Positions 1 to 5,910 of a stretch of 6,185 bases of DNA are shown one piece after another (the stretch's first letter is position 1; every line of letters starts with the position of its first letter). Source of the stretch: Actinomycetes bacterium (GTDB lineage Bacteria > Actinomycetota > Actinomycetes > Actinomycetales > Dermatophilaceae); the NCBI GenBank assembly GCA_023389095.1, contig JAEWFB010000610.1, positions 1 through 6,185 on the forward strand. Reading direction: 5' to 3'. A program made the translations under genes and the position numbers. The notes below the pieces were generated by a model that did no database searches, was not told the origin of the DNA, and saw only the letters and a list, made by a program, of their open reading frames with translations.

Positions 1-718
1 CGGTCTGCACCGTCGCGAGCCACCAGTGGTCCCAGCGGTGCCCGGGGTCCTCGCGCAGGCGCATGACGAACTCGGGGAAGCTCTCGCGGTAGCTGCTGAA
101 GTGGTCCTGGAACGACTCCTCGAGCACCCGGTGCACGGCCTGGAGGTCGGCGGCGACGGGCAGGCCGTCGTCGTGCTGCTCGACCGGCCGCACCGTGACG
201 CCCTCGCGCGGCCCGGGCAGGCCGGTGGCCTCCTCGGGCGCGACGCGGCGGCTCATCTGCAGCCACGTGCGCGTGCACTCGTACCCGGCGGCGGCGAGCC
301 AGGCCTGCTGGCGGGGGTCGTCGGCGTACGCGCCGGAGTCGAGCAGCGTGGAGCGCAGGCCACGCATCGCCGCGATGTCGAGGGCGTGCCGGCGGCCCGA
401 CGCGAAGAGCGCGCCCGCGAGCGCCGTCGCGTCGGCCTCGGGCAGCGTCGGCGTCACCGTGACCTCGACGACGGTGCGCCCGGCGGCGCGGTCGTGGACC
501 GACAGCCACCCCACGAGCCGGCCGTCCGGGTCGTGCACGAGGGCCTGTCGACGCGTCCACGACCCGATGCCCGCCAGCTGGCCGAGCACGGCGTCGGGGT
601 CGACACCCGAGGACCCCTTCGCGGCGCGCTGGTGGTCGGCGAGCAGCGCCGTCACTGCGGAGGCGTCGCCCGCGTCGGGCACCCGGGCCGTCCACGGACG
701 GGGCAGGTCAAGGGTCAC
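1..718 (-). CDS. GNAT family N-acetyltransferase, two-domain type (3' end outside window)
   Basis: The minus strand is open with no stop from a GTG at 718 to the window edge, giving 239 residues of a protein that continues to the left. GNAT enzymes move an acetyl group from acetyl-CoA to an amine; the substrate here is unknown. The layout resembles actinobacterial two-domain GNATs, of which mycothiol synthase MshD is the known example. Residues about 10-155 form a first domain (strands around LVGWLSVHD and TVVEVTVTP, then the GYECTRTWLQM end). A second domain opens at about 173 with GVTVRPVEQ and the ESFQDHF helix, then is cut by the edge. The first domain lacks the acetyl-CoA loop (R/Q-x-x-G-x-G/A) where it would follow VTPTLPEAD, so it is probably non-catalytic. 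Roughly 90-100 residues appear to be missing relative to typical two-domain members. An in-frame TGA just upstream makes GTG 718 the first possible start, although its Shine-Dalgarno is weak. It is divergent from the membrane protein gene. The family call is firm; MshD identity is not claimed. Confidence 0.85.
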   Translation of the reverse strand, partial: MTLDLPRPWTARVPDAGDASAVTALLADHQRAAKGSSGVDPDAVLGQLAGIGSWTRRQALVHDPDGRLVGWLSVHDRAAGRTVVEVTVTPTLPEADATALAGALFASGRRHALDIAAMRGLRSTLLDSGAYADDPRQQAWLAAAGYECTRTWLQMSRRVAPEEATGLPGPREGVTVRPVEQHDDGLPVAADLQAVHRVLEESFQDHFSSYRESFPEFVMRLREDPGHRWDHWWLATVQT

Positions 719-844
719 CGGAGCTCACGCATGACACCCACTCTTCCATCCCCTCTGCCGTCGATCGGCGCCGAACCTGCCGTGGCGGACGCCCTCGCGC
801 CCCACACTGGAGGCCAACGACCGCCCGCGCGAAGGAGCGTCGAC
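719..844. promoter_or_regulatory. divergent intergenic region with a 10-bp palindrome
   Basis: These 126 bp separate the start codons of the minus-strand GNAT gene and the plus-strand membrane protein gene, so promoters for both should lie here. I see no convincing -35/-10 pair on either strand. A perfect 10-bp palindrome, TCGGCGCCGA, sits at 765-774 and could be a repressor site. Short GC palindromes are common by chance at this base composition, so the operator role is only inferred. Confidence 0.3.
831..837 (+). promoter_or_regulatory. Shine-Dalgarno GAAGGAG fixing the membrane protein start
   Basis: GAAGGAG lies 7 nt before the ATG at 845. This strong site decides the start of the membrane protein gene and argues against the long in-frame upstream extension, which runs antisense to the GNAT gene. 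Confidence 0.8.
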
Positions 845-1555
845 ATGTCGAGCGCCATCGACCCCCGCACCGGTGCAGCCACGGCCGTCGCGTCGCCCGG
901 ACCGCAGCCCGCGGCAGCCCCGTCGACGGCACCGGCGCTGCCGCTCTTCCTCTCGACCGAGCACTGGAGCCTGCTCGGCACCCGGTCACTGACCTGGTCG
1001 GAGGTCATGAGCCGCATCCAGATCCACCTCACCGTCGTGTCGGCGTTCCTCGTCGTGCTCGCCCTCACGGCGCAGGCCAGCGGCTTCGGCACCCCGTTCC
1101 GGGTGCTCGCCATCGGCCTCTCGTCAGCCGCCCTCGTGATGGGCGTCCTCACCGCGGTCCGTGTCACGACCGCCAGCCGTGAGGACGCCGACCTGATCCG
1201 CTCGATGAACCGGATCCGCCACGCCTACGTCGACCTCGTCCCCGAGCTCGAGCGCTACCTCACCGCCTCGACCCACGACGACGCGGCCGGGCTGATGCGC
1301 ACCTACGCCCTGGGCCGACGGCGCAACCAGGCGCTGCACGTCGTCGGCAGCACCGGGTTCTTCCTCATGGTCGTCAACGCGCTCGTCGCCGGAACGCTGG
1401 CCGCGCTCGTGACCGACACGGTGGGCGCCGGTCGAGCGGTGAGCGCGGTCGTCGGATCTCTCGCGGCCCTCGCCTACTGCGCGGGCCACATCGGGGTCGG
1501 GCGGCGGACGTTCACGAACCACCACGACGTCCGGTTCCCCAGCGACGCCGGGTAG
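845..1555 (+). CDS. four-helix membrane protein of unknown function
   Basis: I do not recognise a named family for this 236-residue protein. The N-terminal 35 residues are rich in Ala, Pro and Ser and look disordered. Four hydrophobic helices follow, at about residues 61-80, 85-106, 163-188 and 197-219, forming two hairpins. The loop between helices 2 and 3 (about 107-162) is polar and probably amphipathic, with a RSMNRIRHAYVDLVPELERYL stretch near 119-139, a THDD at 143-146 and a basic cluster GRRRNQ at 157-162. By the positive-inside rule that basic loop should be cytoplasmic, with both termini inside. The tail contains a His pair (TNHHD). There is no signal peptide, transporter motif or catalytic signature that I can name. 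The gene is divergent from the GNAT gene and convergent with the ligase gene, so it is probably transcribed alone. That it is real is well supported by the ribosome binding site, codon use and helix pattern. Confidence 0.85.
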   Translation: MSSAIDPRTGAATAVASPGPQPAAAPSTAPALPLFLSTEHWSLLGTRSLTWSEVMSRIQIHLTVVSAFLVVLALTAQASGFGTPFRVLAIGLSSAALVMGVLTAVRVTTASREDADLIRSMNRIRHAYVDLVPELERYLTASTHDDAAGLMRTYALGRRRNQALHVVGSTGFFLMVVNALVAGTLAALVTDTVGAGRAVSAVVGSLAALAYCAGHIGVGRRTFTNHHDVRFPSDAG

Positions 1556-1560
1556 CCACC

Positions 1561-1581
1561 GACGCGTCGGCTCGACGCGTC
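1561..1581. terminator. 9-bp perfect hairpin between convergent genes
   Basis: GACGCGTCG at 1561-1569 and CGACGCGTC at 1573-1581 are perfect reverse complements separated by GCT, giving a very stable GC stem readable from both strands. It begins 6 nt after the membrane protein stop (TAG 1553-1555) and lies 22 nt past the ligase stop (1603). There is no U-tract on either strand, as in many actinobacterial terminators. The position between two converging genes supports a shared, bidirectional transcription end. A direct repeat GGCTCGACGCG (1569-1579 and 1583-1593) overlaps the right arm. Confidence 0.55.
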
Positions 1582-1602
1582 CGGCTCGACGCGCGGTACG
1601 AG

Positions 1603-2724
1603 TCAGGCGTCGACGTGGCAGGCCGTGACGCGCACCGCCTCGGCCACGACGTCGACGAGTCGGCCGCTCCGGGCGTGCACGGCGCGCTGGCGCACCGCGC
1701 CGTTGCCCTCCTCCCGCAGCCGGCCCAGGCCCTCCGTCACCGCCAGGAGGTCACCGGCGGCCTCGAGCGACGGCCCCACGTGCTCGAGGAGCGCGCCGAT
1801 GACGAACCAGCACGGACGCGGCAGCCCGCTGTGCCAGTCGATGAGCTGGCCCCCGATGCCGTCGCGCCCGGCCTGCCACGACGCGAACCGCAGCAGCTGC
1901 GTCGGCACGTCCGGGGGCGGCAGCCCACGCCGCCACTGCTGCGCGGCCGTCTCGACGAGCCCCCGGCACAGGGCCGCGAGCACGACGGCCTCATCGGCGG
2001 TGGCGCAGACGTCCGCGGCCCGCACCTCGACGGTCGGGTAGTGCTCGGACAGCCGGGCATCGAGGTAGACCATCCCCTCGTCGAGGATGACCGAGCTGAG
2101 CACCATGTCGCGCACCCGCCGGTGGTAGGCCTCGGCCGAGCCGTAGGCGTCGGGCGGGCCCCACGACGGCCACCGGGCCAGCATCTGCGAGCGGAAGCTG
2201 GCGTACCCGGTGTCCTCGCCGCGCCAGAACGGCGAGTTGGCGGTGATGGCGAGCAGCATCGGCAGCCACACGCGGATCCGGTCGATGACGGCCACCCCCT
2301 CCTCGTCGCCGTCGACCGACACGTGCACGTGGCAGCCGCAGATGAGGTGCTCACGGGCGATGAGGCGGTAGCGGTCCTCCATCCACGCGTACCGCGTGGA
2401 CTGGGCGACGACCGGCCGCACCGGCAACGGAGACGTCGCGAGCGCCGCGACCGCGGACCCGGTCCCGTCGGCTGCGTGGATCGCCTCGGCGCGCCAACGC
2501 CGCACCTCCGCGCGCAGCGTCGACAGGTCGGCCGCCGGCGCGGTGTGCGTCTCGATCTGCTGCTGCTGGAACTCCCCCTCGAGCGCCCCGTGGACGCCGA
2601 CACCGGCCACCTCCGGGGGCTCGTGGGTGGCTCGGAGGAGCAGGAGGCTGGAGAGGGGGCGGGGGTGGCCGTCGCGGACGTCCACGAGCAGCATCTCCTC
2701 CTCGATGCCGAGGGTTCGGACCAT
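1603..2724 (-). CDS. YbdK/GCS2-family carboxylate-amine ligase (glutamate-cysteine ligase-like)
   Basis: This 373-residue protein matches the length and motifs of the glutamate-cysteine ligase family 2 (GCS2), whose E. coli member YbdK has weak gamma-glutamylcysteine ligase activity. Members join a carboxylate to an amine using ATP and metal ions; the substrate of most actinobacterial copies is unknown. Visible motifs are GIEEE at 6-10 (metal-binding acidic residues), EGEFQQQQIETHT at 49-61, the CGCHVHV histidine motif at 129-135, ANSPFWRGEDTGYASFR at 162-178, and the PTVEVRAADVC strand at 230-240. No key motif is missing. The ATG at 2724 is chosen because the protein then starts directly before GIEEE, as in the family, and has GGAAGGA upstream. 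A further in-frame ATG at 2853 would add 43 low-complexity residues. Actinomycetes use mycothiol rather than glutathione, so a role in glutathione synthesis is unlikely. An ergothioneine-type gamma-glutamylcysteine role (EgtA) is possible, but no egt gene is in view. It is divergent from the drug exporter. Confidence 0.92.
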   Translation of the reverse strand: MVRTLGIEEEMLLVDVRDGHPRPLSSLLLLRATHEPPEVAGVGVHGALEGEFQQQQIETHTAPAADLSTLRAEVRRWRAEAIHAADGTGSAVAALATSPLPVRPVVAQSTRYAWMEDRYRLIAREHLICGCHVHVSVDGDEEGVAVIDRIRVWLPMLLAITANSPFWRGEDTGYASFRSQMLARWPSWGPPDAYGSAEAYHRRVRDMVLSSVILDEGMVYLDARLSEHYPTVEVRAADVCATADEAVVLAALCRGLVETAAQQWRRGLPPPDVPTQLLRFASWQAGRDGIGGQLIDWHSGLPRPCWFVIGALLEHVGPSLEAAGDLLAVTEGLGRLREEGNGAVRQRAVHARSGRLVDVVAEAVRVTACHVDA

Positions 2725-2729
2725 GAGGT

Positions 2730-2736
2730 TCCTTCC
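2730..2736 (-). promoter_or_regulatory. Shine-Dalgarno GGAAGGA fixing the ligase start
   Basis: On the minus strand GGAAGGA lies 5 nt before the ATG at 2724. It supports this start over the upstream in-frame ATG at 2853. Confidence 0.7.
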
Positions 2737-2860
2737 GCGCCACCGGGACGAGACCAAGGCCAGCCACTGCTGTTCGCACCGTACCCGCTCGTCCGCGGGT
2801 GCCGCCCGGGAATGCACGGCCCCCCGAGCCGCTTGTCCCTCCAGTGTCGCCACGAGACCC

Positions 2861-2866
2861 GAGGAG
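2861..2866 (+). promoter_or_regulatory. Shine-Dalgarno GAGGAG fixing the exporter start
   Basis: GAGGAG lies 4 nt before the ATG at 2871. It supports this start over an upstream in-frame GTG at 2799, which would add 24 proline-rich residues not typical of the family. Confidence 0.7.
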
Positions 2867-2870
2867 CGCC

Positions 2871-4346
2871 ATGACCCAGGACACCACCACGGACGCAGCA
2901 GCGACCGGACGCGGCGGCGTCGGCTTCCGCTCCGAGCGGGGGCCCATCCTCATCGCCCTCATGCTCTCGACGGCGCTCATCGCCCTCGACTCCACGATCA
3001 TCGCCACGGCCGTGCCCTCGATCGTCGACGACCTCGGCGGCCTCGCGCAGTTCCCCTGGCTCTTCTCCGTGTACCTGCTCGCCCAGGCGGTGTCGGTGCC
3101 GGTGTACGCCAAGCTCGCCGACACCCTGGGCCGCAAGCCGGTCATCCTCTTCGGCATCGGGCTGTTCCTGCTCGGCTCGGTCATGTGCGGCCTGGCGTGG
3201 GACATGGGCTCGCTCATCGTCATGCGGGCCGTGCAGGGCCTCGGCGCGGGCGCGGTGCTGCCGCTGACGATCACCATCGCCGGCGACATCTACACGGTCG
3301 CCGAGCGCGCCAAGGCGCAGGGCTACATCGCGTCGGTGTGGGCGATGTCCTCGGTCGTCGGCCCGACGCTCGGCGGCGTCTTCTCCCAGTTCGTCTCGTG
3401 GCGCTGGATCTTCCTCGTCAACATCCCCTTCTGCCTTCTCGCGGCGTGGATGCTGTGGCGCAGCTACCACGAGTCGGTCGAGCGGAGGCGGCACCGCATC
3501 GACTACGCGGGCGCGAGCGTCCTCACCGTGTCCGTGACGCTGCTCATCCTCGCCGTGCTCGAGGGTGGGCAGGCCTGGGCGTGGTCGTCGTGGCAGAGCA
3601 TCGGCGCGTTCGTCGTCGGCGGCCTGCTGCTCGCCGCGTTCGTCGCCATCGAGCGCCGCGCGGCCGAGCCCGTCCTGCCGCTGCACCTCTTCGGCCGACG
3701 CCTCATCCTGGCCACCTCGCTCATCTCCGTCGGGGTGGGCACGGTCCTCATCGGCCTCACCTCCTACGTCCCCACCTTCCTCGAGCGGACGACGGGCGCG
3801 ACGCCCCTCGTGGCCGGGCTCGCCGTGGCGGCCCTGACGCTGGGCTGGCCGATCTCGGCTGCCCAGTCCGGTCGCCTCTACCTGCGCATCGGGTTCCGAC
3901 CGACCGCCCTCATCGGCCTGGTCCTCGCCGGTGTCGGGACGCTCGTGCTCTGGCTCGTCAGCGCGCACCCGAACGTGTGGACCACGGCCCTGTCGTGCTT
4001 CGTCGTCGGTCTGGGGCTCGGCCTCGTCGCCACCCCGACCCTCGTGGCCGCCCAGGCGTCGGTGCCGTGGCACGAGCGCGGCGTCGTCACCGGCTCGAAC
4101 ATGTTCATGCGCTCGGTCGGCAGCGCCGTCGGCGTCGCCGTCTTCGGGGCCATCGCCAACGCCGTCATCGCCGGGTCGGGTGGCGCCGCCTCGCCCGACG
4201 CCGTCGGGGCGGGCTCGAGTGCCGTGTTCCTCGCGGTCCTCGTCGCGGCAGCGGTCAGCGTCGCGGCCGGGCTGCTCATGCCGGCCACCCGGGCCGACGA
4301 CCTCCAGTCCTCGTCGACCCCGGAGCCGGAGCAGGCGGCCGCCTGA
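2871..4346 (+). CDS. MFS drug exporter, DHA2 (EmrB/QacA-like) family
   Basis: This 491-residue inner-membrane protein is a proton-driven major facilitator exporter of the 14-helix DHA2 group, which removes drugs, dyes or small metabolites. Fourteen hydrophobic helices can be counted, the first at about 24-51 and the last near 455-475. Family motifs are in place: LDSTIIATAVPSI at 39-51 with the membrane acidic residue D40 (motif D1), KLADTLGRKP at 81-90 (motif A, loop 2-3), RAVQGLGAG at 119-127 (motif B, R119), GPTLGG at 164-169 (motif C, exporter signature in helix 5) and WRWIFLVNIP at 177-186. The length is usual for DHA2 members and the C-terminal tail is short, hydrophilic and Pro/Glu-rich. 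The gene is divergent from the ligase gene, which raises the possibility, not shown here, that the exporter handles a related metabolite. The cargo cannot be deduced from sequence. It is convergent with the Rho_N-like gene and ends in a shared hairpin. Confidence 0.95.
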   Translation: MTQDTTTDAAATGRGGVGFRSERGPILIALMLSTALIALDSTIIATAVPSIVDDLGGLAQFPWLFSVYLLAQAVSVPVYAKLADTLGRKPVILFGIGLFLLGSVMCGLAWDMGSLIVMRAVQGLGAGAVLPLTITIAGDIYTVAERAKAQGYIASVWAMSSVVGPTLGGVFSQFVSWRWIFLVNIPFCLLAAWMLWRSYHESVERRRHRIDYAGASVLTVSVTLLILAVLEGGQAWAWSSWQSIGAFVVGGLLLAAFVAIERRAAEPVLPLHLFGRRLILATSLISVGVGTVLIGLTSYVPTFLERTTGATPLVAGLAVAALTLGWPISAAQSGRLYLRIGFRPTALIGLVLAGVGTLVLWLVSAHPNVWTTALSCFVVGLGLGLVATPTLVAAQASVPWHERGVVTGSNMFMRSVGSAVGVAVFGAIANAVIAGSGGAASPDAVGAGSSAVFLAVLVAAAVSVAAGLLMPATRADDLQSSSTPEPEQAAA

Positions 4347-4365
4347 CCGCGGGTCTGCCGCGTCA
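4344..4365. terminator. shared hairpin embedding two opposing stop codons
   Basis: CGCGG (4348-4352) pairs with CCGCG (4358-4362) around the loop GTCTG. Beyond a single bulged C at 4347, TGA (4344-4346) pairs with TCA (4363-4365). That TGA is the stop of the exporter, and TCA is the reverse complement of the TGA stop of the minus-strand gene. The 16-bp gap between the convergent genes is therefore almost entirely hairpin. No U-tract is seen on either strand, so terminator function is inferred from position. Confidence 0.45.
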
Positions 4366-4635
4366 GTGGTGGCGCAGGGCCGACACCAGCTGCGACTTCG
4401 ACATCGACGACCGGCCCTCGATGCCGATCTCGCGAGCGCGCTTCATCAGCTCGTCCTTGGTCATGTCGTCGTAGCTGCCGGCCTCGCCTCCCTTGCGACC
4501 GACCGACGAGCGGGAGGTGTTGGCCGCGGCGTTGGCGATGCGGGCGGCCTTCTCCTTGCTCGCGCCGTCGTCGCGGAGCGCCTCGTAGGTCTCCGGGTCC
4601 TTGACCGAAGGCCCTGGGCTCTTGCGGTTCGGCAT
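4363..4635 (-). CDS. small basic protein with C-terminal Rho_N/SAP-like module
   Basis: This 90-residue protein resembles a widespread actinobacterial family of short proteins annotated as Rho termination factor N-terminal-like (DUF7218, from memory). Residues 1-50 are basic and polar: a PNRKSPGPSVKDPETYEAL start, an ASKEKAARIANAAA helix at 25-38, then SSVGRKGGEAG. Residues 56-88 form the helix-turn-helix-like module MTKDELMKRAREIGIEGRSS followed by MSKSQLVSALR. Such Rho_N/SAP modules bind nucleic acid in known proteins; binding here is inferred. The full-length Rho helicase is absent, so this is not Rho itself. ATG 4635 is chosen because GAGAGGAG lies 5 nt upstream and the family begins at this MPNRK-like sequence. 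A longer frame would run back into the topoisomerase gene. It lies 103 nt downstream of the topoisomerase on the same strand and may share its transcript. Its stop is within the hairpin shared with the exporter gene. Confidence 0.88.
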   Translation of the reverse strand: MPNRKSPGPSVKDPETYEALRDDGASKEKAARIANAAANTSRSSVGRKGGEAGSYDDMTKDELMKRAREIGIEGRSSMSKSQLVSALRHH

Positions 4636-4640
4636 GGCTT

Positions 4641-4648
4641 CTCCTCTC
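4641..4648 (-). promoter_or_regulatory. Shine-Dalgarno GAGAGGAG fixing the Rho_N-like start
   Basis: On the minus strand GAGAGGAG lies 5 nt before the ATG at 4635. It is the strongest ribosome binding site in the window and rules out the longer in-frame start at 4815, inside the topoisomerase gene. Confidence 0.8.
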
Positions 4649-4708
4649 GGGTCGACACAGGCGTCACGTGGCCCGTACCCGATCGCGGAGGCTTCCGGCT
4701 CCCGGGAC

Positions 4709-4725
4709 GTCGGATCCCTGCCGAC
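4709..4725 (-). terminator. weak hairpin after the topoisomerase gene
   Basis: GTCGG and CCGAC form a 5-bp stem around a 7-nt loop, starting 13 nt past the topoisomerase stop. There is no U-tract and the stem is short. It could end or attenuate transcription before the Rho_N-like gene, or be chance in GC-rich DNA. Confidence 0.2.
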
Positions 4726-4738
4726 CGGCGAACGGACG

Positions 4739-5773
4739 CTACTCGGCGCCCTTGACGAGGCGGATGACGGCGCGCTCGAGCGCGTCGCGGTCCCGGACGC
4801 GGACCAGCTCGCCACCGTCCAGACGCGTCCGGTCGGCCTTGGTCAGGCGGCTCAGGCTGCGGCCGACGGTGCGGCCGACCGCGTACTCGTCGAGCACCCG
4901 CGGGTCGACGTAGGAGCGTCGGGCCACGGCCGGCGTGTTGCCCAGGTGCTCGGACACGACCTTCATGGCGTCCTTCTCGGCGCGCCGCTGCTCGCGGTCG
5001 CTCCCGGCCGGGCCCGTCCGGGCCAGGGCGACGGCAGCCGTGACGGTCGCCGCCCAGGTGCGCAGGTCCTTGACGGTGTACTCGTCCCCGACGAGCTCCT
5101 TGAACGCGACGTTGAGGTCGGCGGAGCGCAGCTCGTGCCACCCGTCGCGGTCCCGGTAGGCGAGGAGCCGCTCCCCCGGGTAGCCGCTTCGCTCGAGCGA
5201 GCGCACCGCCCGCGCCAGGAGCTGGTCGGTCATCACCGCTTCGCGCATCACCCCCGACTTCGCCGGGAACTCGAAGGTGATGTCCTCGCCGCTGACCGAC
5301 ACGTGCCGGCGCAGCAGCGTCGCCACCCCGTGGGAGCCGTTCTCGGCCTCGTACTCGTCGCCGCCGGTACGGAACAGCCCCGCGTCGAGCATCCGCAGGG
5401 CGGCGGCCGTGACGCGCGCCCGACCCAGCCCGGTGGACCGCAGCTCGGCCGCGACCTGCTTGCGTGCCTTCGGCAGCCGTGTCGCGAGGGTGAGGACGCG
5501 GTCGTGCTTCTCGCGGTCACGGGCCTCGTGCCACTTCTCGTGGTACAGGTACTGCCGGCGCCCGGCGTCGTCGGTGCCGACCGCCTGGATGTGCCCGTTG
5601 GGGTGCGGGCTGATCCACACGTCGGCCCAGGCGGGCGGGATGACGAGCGCCTTGACGCGCTCGCGGGTGCCGGCGTCGACCGTCCTGCCGCCGGCGTCGA
5701 CGTACCCGAAGCCCGAGCCACGGCGCACACGGCGGATGCCGGGACCGTCGATGGTGCTGCGCCGCAGTCTCAT
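4739..5773 (-). CDS. DNA topoisomerase IB (bacterial, poxvirus-like)
   Basis: This 344-residue enzyme relaxes supercoiled DNA by nicking one strand through a 3'-phosphotyrosine link, without ATP or metal. The N-terminal domain (about 1-85) has the family's PGIRRVRRGSGFGYVDAGGR and IPPAWADVWISPHPNGHIQA blocks, and the catalytic domain follows. All five active-site positions can be seen: R135 in LFRTGGDEYE, K172 in FPAKSG, R238 in TVKDLRTWAAT, N279 in HLGNTPAV and the nucleophile Y288 in ARRSYVDP. The Asn at 279 replaces the His of the vaccinia enzyme, as reported for Deinococcus radiodurans topoisomerase IB, so this is normal for bacterial members. The length fits the family. ATG 5773 is preferred because members begin at this MRLRR-like sequence; a GTG at 5782, three codons earlier, is an alternative with GGGG upstream. 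It lies upstream of the Rho_N-like gene on the same strand. The chromosome also needs other topoisomerases, so this one is accessory. Confidence 0.96.
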   Translation of the reverse strand: MRLRRSTIDGPGIRRVRRGSGFGYVDAGGRTVDAGTRERVKALVIPPAWADVWISPHPNGHIQAVGTDDAGRRQYLYHEKWHEARDREKHDRVLTLATRLPKARKQVAAELRSTGLGRARVTAAALRMLDAGLFRTGGDEYEAENGSHGVATLLRRHVSVSGEDITFEFPAKSGVMREAVMTDQLLARAVRSLERSGYPGERLLAYRDRDGWHELRSADLNVAFKELVGDEYTVKDLRTWAATVTAAVALARTGPAGSDREQRRAEKDAMKVVSEHLGNTPAVARRSYVDPRVLDEYAVGRTVGRSLSRLTKADRTRLDGGELVRVRDRDALERAVIRLVKGAE

Positions 5774-5870
5774 GGGCCACACGTACCCCGCAGGGCAGGC
5801 ACGGCCACCAGCGCCTCGACCGCACCACGCGACACCCGGGCGCTCTGCGTGTCAGGGCGCGTGAAACCCG

Positions 5871-5910
5871 CTCACGTCGGCTCACGCCGACTCAGGTCGA
5901 CTCAGGCGGA
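5871..5910. repeat. four tandem 10-bp imperfect repeats
   Basis: Four adjacent decamers follow one another exactly: CTCACGTCGG, CTCACGCCGA, CTCAGGTCGA and CTCAGGCGGA. Most fit CTCA[C/G]G[T/C]CG[A/G]; only the last departs at one position. The period is close to one helical turn of DNA. The fourth unit covers the stop codon of the small minus-strand gene (TCA at 5902-5904), and the array lies about 98-137 bp upstream of the topoisomerase start. It may be a protein-binding array, or a small slippage-derived repeat. Within it, GTCGGC (5876-5881) and GCCGAC (5886-5891) form a 6-bp stem with a 4-nt loop (GTGA on the minus strand), which might act as a terminator for the small gene. Confidence 0.6.

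Larger units (their letters stand above)
2725..2870. promoter_or_regulatory. divergent ligase/exporter intergenic region with a dyad
   Basis: These 146 bp separate the start codons of the minus-strand ligase and the plus-strand exporter, so they should carry both promoters. I cannot pick a clear -10/-35 pair. A perfect dyad, ACCCGC (2783-2788) and GCGGGT (2795-2800) with a 6-bp spacer, lies close to the middle. It has the geometry of a repressor operator of the TetR or MarR kind that often controls exporters. No regulator gene is present nearby, and a 6-bp GC dyad is weak evidence. Confidence 0.35.

Noticed and set aside
26..844. Long plus-strand extension of the membrane protein frame
   Set aside because: It lies antisense to the GNAT gene, its composition is unlike a protein, and a strong Shine-Dalgarno places the true start at 845.
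1615..2874. A 419-codon plus-strand frame opposite the ligase, ending at the exporter start
   Set aside because: The ATGA overlap looks like coupled translation, but the frame is antisense to a well-supported ligase and has no domain.
1737..4073. A 778-codon minus-strand open frame running through the ligase and antisense to the exporter
   Set aside because: Its translation is rich in Arg, Asp, Glu, Gly and Pro with low complexity and no domain. It is a by-product of few stop codons in GC-rich DNA, opposite a clear 14-helix exporter.
2396..4474. A 692-codon plus-strand frame overlapping the exporter in another frame
   Set aside because: The middle is an Arg/His/Ala/Pro-rich out-of-frame reading of the exporter, and the rest is antisense to other genes.
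4739..5773. Asn in place of the vaccinia catalytic His in topoisomerase IB
   Set aside because: It looked like a lost catalytic residue, but Asn at this position is known for bacterial enzymes such as that of Deinococcus radiodurans, so it is not a defect.
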